This document shows, one piece after another, positions 22,379 to 34,016 of a stretch of 64,000 bases of DNA. The stretch is from assembly GCA_963585895.1 (NCBI GenBank), contig OY757911.1:55899310-55963309 (forward strand), in the 5' to 3' direction. This DNA is from Sepioteuthis lessoniana. Taxonomy: Eukaryota > Mollusca > Cephalopoda > Myopsida > Loliginidae. The notes beneath the pieces were generated by a model, which made no database searches, was not told where the DNA came from, and saw nothing but the letters and a program-made list of their open reading frames with translations. A program made the translations under genes and the position numbers. Each line of letters opens with the position of its first letter. Positions within the stretch are counted from its first letter, which is position 1.

Positions 22379-22505
22379 GTTGCAGTTCTGATGATTATTT
22401 GTTGGCTTTGTATTGATTGTTTTCTTTTTTTTTTTTCTTTTTTTTTTGCGTTTTTTTTTTCTTATTAGCCTCTGTGCAACAAATTCATTTTCCCCCATCA
22501 TTTCT
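22193..22505. repeat. Foldback element: ~125-bp inverted repeat with a (TA)n centre
   Basis: The left arm 22193-22313 and right arm 22378-22505 are reverse complements apart from indels in the A/T homopolymer stretch and about one mismatch elsewhere. For example 'CAGAACTGCAACA' at 22301-22313 pairs with 22378-22390, and 'AGAAATGATGGGGGAAAATG' at 22193 pairs with the end of the right arm. The 64-bp centre is mostly (TA)n. No transposase frame lies inside. A MITE-like or palindromic duplication origin is possible. Confidence 0.9.
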
Positions 22506-22704
22506 ACTATTATTCTTAATGACTTTCCTGACACTTTTGTTTCTTTCTCTTTGTTTTTCACTTCTCTTTCTTCTGTTCTTGTTTATCTGTTTCTGTTATT
22601 TCTTCATTTAGAATTTTTTAATGCTAGATATATTCATTAGCTTCTTTTTTATCTTCTACTTTTTTTTTGTTATTGATGTTCTTTTCTTCTTCTTCTTCTT
22701 CTTC

Positions 22705-22742
<38 letters not shown>

Positions 22743-23265
22743 AATTTTTGTTGTAGTAGTAGTAATATCAGCTGTTGTGGTGGTGGTGGTAGTAGTCATT
22801 CATTCATTCAATGAATGTTCGTAGCGACAATAATAGCTGATTCTCACTAGAGATTAAAAGACGACAACTCAAGTAAATATCTTAACATAGCTATCGCTTT
22901 TATAAGGTTGATGTCCACAATTCTACGTCTAATTTATTTTTTTAGTCTTTTGATTGGATTTTTTGTGAACTATCAAAGTGCTCGGACCATGTTTGGCACA
23001 ACTGCCACCTTTTGATTCCAAAATTATCCATCTTGCTTTTTACCCAATGGTTTCCCCAGAAGAGCAAAATCTATTATCTAAGAGATGATCTTCTTCTTGT
23101 TAGCAATAGTTATATTCAAGCACCAGATATGATTTTTATAGCCCTTGTTTTTTTTTGTATCTGAAAAAAATGTTCTATTGTTTCTTCCCTAAGACAGATT
23201 CTAAATATAAAAATTGTATGGATTTACTAAACTCTTCTTAGAAGGACAAAACCCAAGTTAAATTT
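22506..23265. other. T-rich unassigned DNA with (CTT)/(ATT) repeats
   Basis: Contains (CTT)n then (ATT)n at about 22684-22741 and short GTAGTAGT runs to 22800. No gene seen. Confidence 0.5.
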
Positions 23266-23267
23266 TT

Positions 23268-23510
23268 AAGTGAAGTAAATTTGGATTGAATTCAGAGTTT
23301 TCCTTCTCTTCGTCTGGTTGCCTTACTAGAGCTAAAGAACCGAGTTTTCCCTACTATTTATAGATATCTGGGAAAAATGAGTTGAGTTTATGTCTTCCCT
23401 AAAAGTAATTTCGCTAATTGAAATTATACTTGCTTCCTCCATGATTTGAACTCAGACACTAATTCCATTTCCTTCTATGATAACAGTTATTCTAAGTCCG
23501 CCTTCGAAAT
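23268..23510 (-). mobile_element. tRNA-derived SINE, family A (copy 2)
   Basis: Minus strand: B-box-like 'GAGTTCAAATCATGG' (23450-23440 region), 'AACTGTTATCATAG' head remnant, body 'AAATAGTAGGGAAAACTCGG' and 'GGCAACCAGACGAAGAGAAGG', collinear with 8162-8455. Confidence 0.7.
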
Positions 23511-23784
23511 ATTTATGATTCGTATGCATTTTCAAAGATAATCACTTGCATAATTGCTGCGTTATACTCATCCAGTTGTCATGAGTATTTTATGTATTTT
23601 ACATGTTATTTCCAGGGCATTTTGTTCCATTTATTCATCATATGTTTAAAAGTTCCGTCTCTATCTCTTCATATTTTGCATTTACCGCTTTCTTCTGTTT
23701 GATTACTATAGATATTGTTCTTCTTGATTGTTTAGAAAGCATAATTTGGAAATGTAGTCATGGGATATATACTATTTCTCGGGT

Positions 23785-24000
23785 CCTTTTCCGTTTAATG
23801 GCATAGCAACCTTCATGAAATATTTAATGTTATAATATTCCTAGTAGAAGAATACTTGGGGTTATGTTTAACCCATATCTTGTGGGATAAAATGGGCTCA
23901 TTTCTTTCCCATGGGTATTAGTAAGAAAGTGATCGTAATCGCGCGATTGGAAATCGAACTCGCTTACAGTCCAATCTGATAGCTGCTACGTAAAATTCCT
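23785..24000 (-). mobile_element. tRNA-derived SINE, family B (copy 3)
   Basis: Minus strand: head 'CTGTAAGCGAGTTCGATTTCC', body 'AATACCCATGGGAAAGAAATGAGCC', tail 'GAAGGTTGCTATGCCATTAAAC'. Diverged. Confidence 0.7.
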
Positions 24001-24004
24001 TCAG

Positions 24005-24905
24005 TATGGGTTCTGTTAGTGAAATTAGAATGCTAATGGAGTATTCCGTGTCTGTAGTACATTCCTCAGTATGTTCATAGATACTTCAACTGTAATCAGA
24101 ATATTCTGAAAGTTTCCTCAACCTTAAACTTTATGTTACATTTTTCCATGTTTCCTAGTGCTATACTGCCATTTTTCATTGTTCTATTCCCTTCTCACTT
24201 TGAATATGCAGTCTACTTCAAACCTACCTCAAGAACATGGTAGTTTTTTCTTGTTCTCGGCTATCATATCTTCTATGCATTCTATGAAGTGGCCATCAGT
24301 CAGGTTTTCACATTTTTAGGTATCTAGTTTATTTTGTATTTTTGACTTCAATCTGGTTTGAGTTTATTTAATTTATTTCCATATTCGAGCAAGCGTTCCA
24401 TATTTTAATATAATTCCATTATACCACAGCTGATAGTATTGTGGAGTTCATGTTTATTTCCTTTGATCCTTTTTTCTTTGATTCAGTTTACGATGCCACA
24501 AGCAGTTTTTTTTCCCTTTTGTTGGTCTCTTTTATGCAATTGTCTCCAATTCATTCGTTTTCGCATCAGAAACAACTCTTTGAATTTCTCATTTTGCGTT
24601 TCTACTACATAAATATGAACTTTTTTTCTATATGTAATATGTATGTCTTCAAGTTTGAAACGGGAACTTTTTATCATATCTCATACCTTCTTTAGTTCTG
24701 CCATCCCTTTATTGTTGTTTATGTTGTCACTTGTTGTTTAGTTAAGATAACTTTTAAGGGTTTCTCCCGTAATTTGTCACGCATATTAGTCAAATATCAT
24801 TTTAGACTGATTCTTAGCTTTTACATAATAGCATACTCTTTTTTGAGTATGTAAAAAACGAAATCATTGATACACATACTCTGCTCACTTTGACTTCATT
24901 TTTCA
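24005..24905. other. Unassigned T-rich DNA
   Basis: No gene or repeat family recognised. Open frames at 24441-24695 and on the opposite strand are low-information. Confidence 0.4.
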
Positions 24906-24914
24906 TATTTTTAC

Positions 24915-25200
24915 ATTTGAGAGTACTCATTTCTACACTTGATGGTATTCATTTGTAAATTTGATAGTATTTATTCCGACACTTGATAGTATTCATTTGT
25001 ACATTTCATACTATTCATTTCTACTCTTGATAGTATTCATTTGTACATTTGATTGTATTCATTTCGACACTTGATAGTATTCATTCGTTTATTTCATACT
25101 ATTCATTTCTACTCTTGATAGAATTAATTTCTACATTTCATTGTATTCATTTCTACACTTGATAGTATTCATTTCTATATTTGATAGTGTTCCTCTTTTA
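24915..25200 (+). repeat. 22-bp minisatellite
   Basis: Thirteen consecutive units with an exact 22-bp period. The 'TATTCAT' core starts at 24924, 24946, 24968, 24990, 25012, 25034, 25056, 25078, 25100, 25122, 25144, 25166 and 25188. The linker alternates between a CTACACTT-like and a GTACATTT-like form, suggesting an older 44-bp dimer. Confidence 0.95.
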
Positions 25201-25890
25201 AGATAATTTTCACAATATATTGTGCATATACTATTTTCAAGGACATTATTTGGTTTATGTACATAGCGTTTTGTTCCTGTGATCTAGTGGTATTCGTTTA
25301 CGCTATTTCACCCTTACTTGATTTCGATTTCTTTTTTGTTTTAAATGTACAAATCCTTTATCTTGTATGTTCGTTTTCCTTTTGTTTTCTCTTACCCCGT
25401 ATTAAATCCAATAGCTCATATTTTTCTTTTCCCTGATATTTGTTTATTTGTTTGTTTTTCGTTTCTTTGCCAACAATTCGATCAAGTCTTTTCTTCTAAT
25501 GTCCTTCCTTACAATAATGTTTGCTTTCAATCTGTATTTGCGTAAAAAAAATTCTATGCTCTTTTCGTGAATAAGTGTCTCTTTTCAAACGTGTTCTTTA
25601 GATCCCAACACCTCTTTACGTCCCCATATATCAGCTTAATGCCATGAAACACATTCCTTCAATAATTCTTGTCGCAGATTCAAGACCTAATTCATCATAA
25701 GTTTCACATTGATCCTAAGTGCAAAAATATCATTGTCCTTATCACACTCTAACATGACGAAGCATCGTCACTCCACCTATTCCCTTGAGTTTCTCCAAGT
25801 TAATACGTCATTTGTCTCTCCTCCTTGTATTCGCGGTTTTATAAAAGGATTACATGTTTGCTTTATATATTTCATTTACTTACATATTTA
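25201..25890. other. Unassigned DNA
   Basis: No gene or repeat recognised. Confidence 0.4.
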
Positions 25891-25892
25891 CA

Positions 25893-26000
25893 GAAGGAGT
25901 CCCTATAGTGTAGTGGGTAATATGCTGGAGTAATATATCGTATTAACCGAGTTCAAACTCCAGACCAGCTATTGCATTCACTTTCGGAAGAAAAAAAAAT
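25893..26000 (+). mobile_element. tRNA-derived SINE, family B, head only (copy 4)
   Basis: A box 'TATAGTGTAGTGGGTAATATGCTGGAG', B box 'GAGTTCAAACTCC', then 'TATTGCATTCACTTTCGG' as at 45770. The body is lost after about 26000. Confidence 0.75.
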
Positions 26001-26099
26001 TAAGAAATGTATTAACCATTTATTTTCGCCCAGATTCCACTATTCTTCATCACCAAATATAGCGTTGTTCTGTGTCTCTACAGTTCTTACATACTGTTC

Positions 26100-26327
26100 T
26101 TGACACACTTCAACCAGTCATGTTGCACGGTACACCGATCAGGTTGGCTTATTCTGGACTTTTGTGGCAGTCAGTCAATGTTTCCTAACATGGATGTCGA
26201 GGAAGCCAAGCATTTGTGTCACGTGGCTAAAACTGACTCACATTCAGTCTCAGGAGGTCGTCCCCCAAGGTTCTTACCTGAACTAGCAGGGCTTGGTTTA
26301 TCGCCTGGAGTTACTATAATTAGGTGA
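26100..26327 (+). other. Unrecognised open frame in a GC-richer block
   Basis: A 75-codon frame runs through a stretch noticeably richer in G and C than its surroundings. It contains 'GSQSMFPNMDVEEAKHLCHVAKTDSHSVSGG' in parts and ends 'GLGLSPGVTIIR'. There is no ATG at its beginning; the first in-frame Met is about one third of the way in. I recognise no family. It could be part of an uncharacterised transposon or a chance frame. Confidence 0.2.
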
Positions 26328-26329
26328 AT

Positions 26330-27102
26330 GGTAATATATATTGTTTTTCACACAAAAATATATTATTTTTCCTCATATATCCGAACAAAAACAATTCCTA
26401 GCTAGAAGAACAATGAGCTTCAGAAGTATTTTGGAAATGTTAATGCTTTTCAGCTTGTGCTCTGTTGATAGTATTCTTGATACCCATCTTGCAGAGATGT
26501 TGCTGATCCTCGAATCATTTGTGTATATATATATATATATATATAATTTAAAAGAAAACCACTTTAAAAATTACTCATATTGTTTTTAATATTATTTATT
26601 TCTGCAGACATTATATTTTTAAAATAAAATAGTTACACTAAAGACAGATGAAGTAGTAGCTCCAATTTAGGCAAACTGAAATGGTACTAAAATCTGATAC
26701 TAGCCAGGAATATCGGAGAGCCAACAAAAACAGAATTCTGATTCTTGAGAGATGAACCGATCCTTGCGTGAATAAATCAGTAGTATATGAGAAGAAATTA
26801 GGATGTTTATGTCCTTTATTGGTAATGTATTCTAAAGAAAGAATTAAAAATAAAAGTGACTAATTTTGTTCCAACGAACAAAATTAGTTCATTTTTAATC
26901 TTCATACTTTGAGAATCATATCATTCTCGTTTTTTTTTTATGTTTCTTATTTTCGATACATTTGCCTTATTTCTTCTTACTGTCTTTCATTCTTCTTATT
27001 TTTCTATGATAATTTGGTTCCTGTACATTGTAACGTATTTTCCGTTTGCGACACTACATTTCCAGTTATATATATATGAAGAGGGAGAGAGAAATAATGG
27101 AA

Positions 27103-27134
<32 letters not shown>

Positions 27135-27900
27135 TTATAAAAAGGTAATCGAAGCAAAAGAATATCTTTTTTTTAGAAACAACCTCAACACTAGAGTTTC
27201 GGTTCTAATGAACCAACATCAGGGCTAGGAGGGATTATATTACTGATGTCAAATCAACAATGTTACTTAAAATGTTTCCCAAAAACCTAAAAAATATTGA
27301 TAGTGGGAGATAGTTAGCCGTTAATTAATAAATCAACGTTTTTTTTTTTTAAATTAACTCAGGTGATGTATTGAGAATATAAAAAAGATTTCAAATGTTC
27401 CATTTTTTTCAATGAAAAAAATTTTGAACACAATGAGGAAAAAAAGAAAAAAAGAGAAATAAAGAAGGAAGGAATAGGGGAAGAGAAAACGGAAGAAATA
27501 AGAGGCAAGATCATAGAATAAAAAGAGGGTGAAGGAAAAAGAAGCGGAGAAGATAAAAGAAGCAAAATTGTCGGATTTTACTCCATTTTTTACTCACACA
27601 TATATATATATATATATATATACATGGTACCTTCAATAAGTTTCCTGACTGATTTCGTACTGGCATATTTAAAATTGTCGTAGACTCTTTAATATTCAGT
27701 ATGTTATTGCTAAACGTGTTATGAGATGACTGACCAATCTTTATGGTTTCACGTTCAAATGAACAGCTACAGCAGCAATTGGAATACACCCTACTAAATC
27801 CTGATTGTCAAAGCTGGTGAATTTCAAAAATGCAATCTGAACGTAAGGACACTTTACTAAAACGATATGCAATAAAATTCAATTTAAACTTGGGAAAAAT
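26330..27900. other. Unassigned DNA with microsatellites
   Basis: Short (TA)n at 26523-26544 and 27599-27621, (GA)n at about 27083-27126, and a purine-rich stretch at 27415-27560. No gene recognised. Confidence 0.5.
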
Positions 27901-27904
27901 GTCT

Positions 27905-28545
27905 CAAAAATGTATGGAATGCTTCAGACTGCTTTTCGACCATCTTGCATGAATCGAACCTCAGTTTTTGAGTGGCATAGGAGATTCAAGGAAGGCAGGG
28001 AGTCTGTGAGGGATCATGAGAGGTGTAGGAGGGGTAAGTAAGTCAATGCACCAGAGTTGATTCGTCAAAGGGTTAAGTTTAGGGTAAGGGTTACTGTGTT
28101 GAGGTTTTAAAAGAGTTGAGGAAGAGATTCCTCGGGAATAGGCCAAAGCTCTTCAAATCGGGTCAGTGGCATTTCCACTAGGACATTACACCAGTCCACA
28201 CTCCTTCCTTGTCACAGACTATTTGACCAAGATGGGCATCAAGACAGTTCTTCACCACCACCCTATAGTCCAGACCTTGCTCCCTGTGACTTTTGGTTAT
28301 TCCCTAAGCTCAAGGAAAAACTTAAAGGCTGTCGTTAAGAGACAATTAAGGAGATGAAAGAGGCTGTTACGACGGTCATTGACACGCTCACACAAAACGA
28401 CTTCCATGGGGCCTTGCAGAAGTTGTTGGAACCGTACAACAAATGCATTGCAGCCGGAGAAGATTACTTCGAAGGGGACTTGAGTTTCATGTGTGCACTA
28501 TCAATAAAAGTGCCTATACGAAAAAGGTATGGAAACTTATTTTAA
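27905..28545 (+). pseudogene. mariner-type transposase, internally deleted
   Basis: Fragments in three frames reconstruct a mariner-family order. An N-terminal block 'QTAFRPSCMNRTSVFEWH' with 'RFKEGRESVRDHERC' lies at 27920-28025. A remnant of the second catalytic Asp region, 'WHFH*DI', lies near 28165, where the usual Gln is a stop and Asn is Ile. 'YSPDLAPCDFWLFPKLKEKLKGC', holding the third catalytic Asp, lies near 28262-28335. The C-terminal block 'DTLTQNDFHGALQKLLEPYNKCIAAGEDYFEGD' follows. Spacing between the second and third Asp positions is compatible with DD34D. The part carrying the first catalytic Asp is deleted, several frameshifts and stops are present, and no terminal inverted repeats were found. 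A dead cut-and-paste element. Confidence 0.85.
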
Positions 28546-28553
28546 TGTTCTTC

Positions 28554-28555
<2 letters not shown>

Positions 28556-28588
<33 letters not shown>
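28556..28588. repeat. (TA)n microsatellite
   Basis: Short TA run just 3' of the mariner fragment. Confidence 0.95.
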
Positions 28589-28589
<1 letters not shown>

Positions 28590-28739
28590 CAAGTTGTAAA
28601 TACATCATGGGAATATCCCACGGTGCAGTGGTGAGCATTTTGTACTGTGACATGGTATTATGTATTTATTTACCAAACCCCTTTGCCTAACAGAATGTGA
28701 CGGAAGTGCAAATTTTTAGCGGTTTCAACAGTTACAGAC

Positions 28740-28965
28740 CGATTCCTATATCAAGATTAAACATCGTAGTTTGCAATATCGTTGTAAGCGAATTGGAACT
28801 CAAGTCTCTTTAGTAATATACACTTTCGGACTAAGAACTTTGAATAAGGTATTAACCTCTTTATCTGGGCCCAGCTGTTTTAAATAGTACCACTATTTTC
28901 TATCTTCGAAGATTGATTTGGCATTAAATAATGGTTGATATGCTACTAAAAAAAAAAACAAAAAG
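28740..28965 (+). mobile_element. Decayed family B SINE (copy 5)
   Basis: Contains 'GTAAGCGAATTGGAACTCAAGTC', 'TTTCGGACTAAGAACTTTG', 'TAAATAGTACCACTATTTTCTA' and the tail 'TTTGGCATTAAATAATGGTTGATATG'. Head eroded. Confidence 0.6.
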
Positions 28966-29044
28966 GAAAAAAAAACGTAAACCAATCTTATCATATAAAT
29001 CACAGCTCAATCAAAGATCGTCAGGCGATATTAACTTTTTTTTT

Positions 29045-30008
29045 TCTTTTGTGCATTATCCAGTCTGCTGGCACTGTAGAATACACCGACTGCACCTCTG
29101 CTGCATGGTAAGACCGCTCCCTTAAACGAGTGTCCTGTATATGTCCCTAAACAATCTGATGGTGTCGCTGGATTTTGGGGGAATGCGGAGTACCCCTTCA
29201 TTGCCATTGCTCCCAAATGCACTTTGGCCCGGAGTGGTAGTACTTGATAGGCCTTTTATCTATGAGTTAAATAGAATTAAACGGTGGTTTGTGTTTACTG
29301 TTCTTGGCATTTAAACTGCGTAGTTATGCTAAATTGGATTATTTAAAATAGAACAGTTTTGGCATTTAAACTGCGTACTTATGCTGAATTGAATTGTTCA
29401 AAATAGAACTATTTTGACCTCTCAACTGCGTACTTATATTAAAATGAATTGTCTGATATAGAACTATTTTGACATTAACTTTGTGCATTGCCCAGTCAGC
29501 TGGGGCTGTAGAATACACCGACTGTACCTCTGCAGAGGGATAAGGCCCCCACAACGAGTATCCTTGGTATGACACTAAATAATCTGATGGTGACGTTCCA
29601 GTGATGCTGGGGCTTTGAGGAATGAGGAGCACACCTTCATTGCCATTGCTCCCAGGTTTACTCTGACCCGCCGGAATATTAGCACCTATGGATGAAATAG
29701 AACTAAACAGCGGAATTGTTTGAATTAGAACTTTAGCACTAAACTGAATTGCTTGAAATAGAAATGTTTTTGACAATTAAACTATGAACTAATGCTAAAC
29801 CGAATGCTTTGAAATAGAACTGATTATTTGTTTAAAAATAGAGCTACCATTAAATGAGCTCCAAGGTTTGATGTGCCATAAAACGCAAACAACAAACAAC
29901 TGATAGGGCCCTATCCACGGGTAAAATAGAACTAACTGCCAAATTATGCTAAACTGAATAGTTTGAATTAGAACGTTTTGACTTAGATGAATAGCTTGAA
30001 ATTGAAAT
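29045..30008 (+). mobile_element. Family C modular repeat (copy 2, 5' part)
   Basis: Two GC-richer cores (29052-29250 and 29484-29700) alternate with ~55-bp array units; 'AACTGCG' starts at 29314, 29369 and 29424. A partial tail-like 'GGTTTGATGTGCCATAAAACG' at 29862-29885 suggests two abutting elements. Interrupted at 30009 by an RTE-like LINE. Confidence 0.75.
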
Positions 30009-31318
30009 CTCGGATTAGCCAAAAACTACCGAGGCATAACACTTACATCCATAGCTGCCAAAATCTACAATGCCCTACTACGAAACCGAATAGAAGCCAA
30101 AATCGACAACCTACTTAGAAAAAACCAAAATGGCTTCCGAAGAAATAGATCCACGACCTCACAAATATTAACCATCCGCAGAATCCTTGAAGGTGTACGG
30201 GCAAAGAACCTACAAGCGACATTAATATTTGTCGACTTTACCAAGGCTTTCGACTCCATTCACAGAGGAAAGATGGAACAAATCCTACTAGCGTACGGCA
30301 TACCTAAAGAAACCGTAGCGGCAATAACGATTCTCTATAGAAACACTAAAGTAAAAGTACGATCACCAGATGGAGACACAGAATACTTCGACATTGTAGC
30401 AGGAGTACTACAAGGGGACACACTGGCTCCGTATCTCTTTATCATTTGTCTAGACTACGTACTTAGAACATCGATTGACAAAATCAAAGAGAATGGCTTC
30501 GAACTGACGAAGAAATGAAGCAGAAGATACCCCGCAACAACAATTACCGACGCCGACTACGCCGATGACATAGCGATACTGGCAAATACACCTGACCAAG
30601 CCGAAACACTTCTGCATAGTTTGGAACGAGCAGCAGCAAGCATAGGCCTCCATGTTAATGCACACAAAACGGAATATATGTGCTATAACCAAACGGGGGA
30701 CATCTCCACTCTAGAAGGAACCCCTCTTAAACTAGTAGACAAATTCACGTACCTAGGAAGCAGCGTCGAATCAACCGAAAAGGACATCGAAACGAGATTA
30801 ACGAAAGCATGGACAGCTATCAATAGGCTATCGACTATATGGAAATCAGACCTAACCGATAAAATGAAACGCAGTTTCTTCCAGGCAGCGGTCACATCGA
30901 TACTGCTATATGGATGCACTACATGGACGCTAACAAAACGGCTGGAGAAGAAACTAGATGGCAATTACACAAGAATGCTGCGTGCAATCCTCAACAAGTC
31001 CTGGCAGCAACACCCCACAAGACACCAACTGTACGGCCACCTACCCCCTATCACGAAAACTATTCAAGTTAGGCGAACCAGACATGCAGGACATTGCTGG
31101 AGAAGCAGAGATGAACTCATAAGAGATGTACTCTTATGGATCCCCACACACGGCCGCGCAAAAGCAGGACGACCAGCACGAACGTACATTCAGCAGCTAT
31201 GTGAGGATACAGGTTGTTGTCCTGAAGACCTACCTAGGGTGATGAACGATAGGGAGGAGTGGCGAGAGAGGGTCAGGGATATCCGTGCTGCCAGCACGAT
31301 ATGATGATGATGATGATG
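30009..31318 (+). pseudogene. RTE-like non-LTR retrotransposon, copy 2 (young, one stop)
   Basis: One frame from 30009 to 31304 encodes the reverse transcriptase with its C-terminal extension. 'FVDFTKAFDS' (motif A) lies near 30230, 'AGVLQGDTLAP' (motif B) near 30403, 'DADYADDIAIL' (catalytic YADD) near 30555, 'YLGSSVESTEKDI' near 30755, and a terminal 'HAGHCWRS...LLWIPTHGRAKAGRP' block. The only nonsense codon seen is TGA at 30516-30518, where copy 3 has AGA. The copy is 5'-truncated at 'LGLAKNYRG' and lacks the APE endonuclease. The 3' end is a very short (ATG)n tract right after the stop codon, as in RTE-type elements. It is inserted in a family C array that resumes at about 31319. Confidence 0.93.
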
Positions 31319-31690
31319 AAACTGTACTTGCATTTAAAATGTATACTTATGCTAAACTCAATTGTTTAAAATAGAACTGTTTTTGAAATTGAAACTGTAC
31401 TTAACTGATTTGAAACTGTACTAAACTGATTTGCTTAATATAGAACTGTTTTTACATATAACCGTGTGTAAACAAAATTTGTACTCATACTAAACTGAAT
31501 TTGCTGAATTAGAACTGTTTGGATAAACCGAAGAGTTTGAAATTGAAATCTTTTTGATAATTAAATTGTGTACTTATGCTAAACTGGTTTGTTTGAAATA
31601 GAAATGACTATTTGCATAAAAATGGATTTGGCGTTGAATAACCTACAAAGGTTGATATGCCATGAAACTCAAAGAAACAAACAAAAAAAC
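31319..31690 (+). mobile_element. Family C modular repeat (copy 2, 3' part)
   Basis: Continuation of the 55-bp array after the LINE, ending in the tail 'GGCGTTGAATAACCTACAAAGG' then 'TTGATATGCCATGAAAC' at 31630-31665 and an A-rich run. Confidence 0.75.
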
Positions 31691-31857
31691 AGTAAACAAA
31701 CCTTTTGAGCAGTTAGCATTTTTACTATTTAGTTTTTTCCTTCAGTTAGATTTCTTTAATTTTACGTCAGTTTCTTACTTCTCTTTTCGCGTTTTTTCTT
31801 GCATCTGTGATACGTTTCTTTTTTTTCACATTTCTTTTGAACTTCACATCATTGATA

Positions 31858-31933
31858 TCTTCTTCTTCTTCTTCTTCTTCTTCTTCTTCTTCTTCTTCTT
31901 CTTCTTCTTCTTCTTCTTCTTCTTCTTCTTCTT
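31858..31933. repeat. (TTC)n microsatellite
   Basis: About 25 TTC units in a longer T-rich region (31700-32550) where open frames are poly-Phe or poly-Ser. Confidence 0.98.
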
Positions 31934-32059
31934 TCGTTACATTTCAGTTCTTCTTTCTCTTTTCTTTTTTTTCACTTTTTATCTTTATTTTCATCTTCCA
32001 TATTTTTTTCTTTTTTCTCTCATTCCCCTTTTCTCGTACTGTTTTAATTTTCATTCACA

Positions 32060-32075
32060 TATACACACACACACA

Positions 32076-32108
<33 letters not shown>

Positions 32109-32109
32109 C

Positions 32110-32151
<42 letters not shown>
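32060..32151. repeat. Compound (CA)n(CT)n(TA)n microsatellite
   Basis: CA at 32062-32076, CT with few interruptions at 32077-32124, TA at 32125-32150. Confidence 0.97.
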
Positions 32152-32154
32152 CTT

Positions 32155-33020
<866 letters not shown>

Positions 33021-33316
33021 ATAAATACACATATATGTATACATATATATCTCCCCCAGGTTTTGAGTACTCTCGGTAGGAATTATTGATTGACACCCGC
33101 GTAATGCAACGTTTTTCTAATGAATTGGGTATTTTGGTAGCTGTTAAGTGCATATGTAAACAAAGGAAAAATAACAGATATGTGTACAATTCCTTACGCA
33201 GAGGCTCTTGATGCCTCTTCGGGAAGGTATCTGACTGGCGTAAATTCAGCCGGGTTTCGTTCCCAGTTTGAAGCATCTCACGGGGCTTGCGACACTGATG
33301 CGTTGTGTGATAACGA

Positions 33317-33421
<105 letters not shown>

Positions 33422-33615
33422 ATGCCTAATTAATTTTATCCATTCAGTTAGAAATTAAAGTGCAAAATACGTGTTTAATTCACAAACTTTATTGCGTATA
33501 TAATGATACTAAACATAAAATGTAAAAAGAGCCCCTGCATTGATGATAAGCCAAAAGATATCGATCTGTCCTGATGATCGGTGTCGTGAAATTCGAGGTT
33601 ATACATTCGTATATA

Positions 33616-33617
<2 letters not shown>

Positions 33618-33664
<47 letters not shown>
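33618..33664. repeat. (GT)n microsatellite
   Basis: About 23 GT units. Confidence 0.97.
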
Positions 33665-33666
<2 letters not shown>

Positions 33667-33845
33667 ATACTGGTCATATATATGGCCTTATATAACTATC
33701 TAGTTATTAGAAATCCTAATATCATGGAAGCATGAGACCGTTTCAGCTGTTTGTTTGTAAGATTTCTACACAATGACATGCATGGACAAGTGGGAAATCT
33801 CCAGTGTATTTGATACGCATGCGCACTCGTCTATGAACGAATATA

Positions 33846-34016
33846 TTAGAGGAGCACGTTCACTTGTGCATTATGAAATGCATAAGAGGCACAGACGTGT
33901 TAGAAGAGCACTGTCACTTGTGCATTGTCACAAATATTAGAGAAGCACGGTCACTTGTACATTATCAAATCTATTTAAGGCGCACAGACATTTGTACATC
34001 ATCAACTGTGTTAGAG
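33846..34016 (+). repeat. 37-bp tandem repeat
   Basis: Units at 33846-33882, 33900-33936, 33937-33973 and 33974-34010 are each 37 bp (pattern TTAGAGGAGCACGTTCACTT...). A 17-bp deleted unit lies at 33883-33899, and a partial unit begins at 34011. Confidence 0.85.

Noticed and set aside
24915-25200. Possible CRISPR-like array from regularly spaced units
   Set aside because: Units are contiguous 22-bp tandem repeats without unique spacers, in eukaryotic-type DNA.
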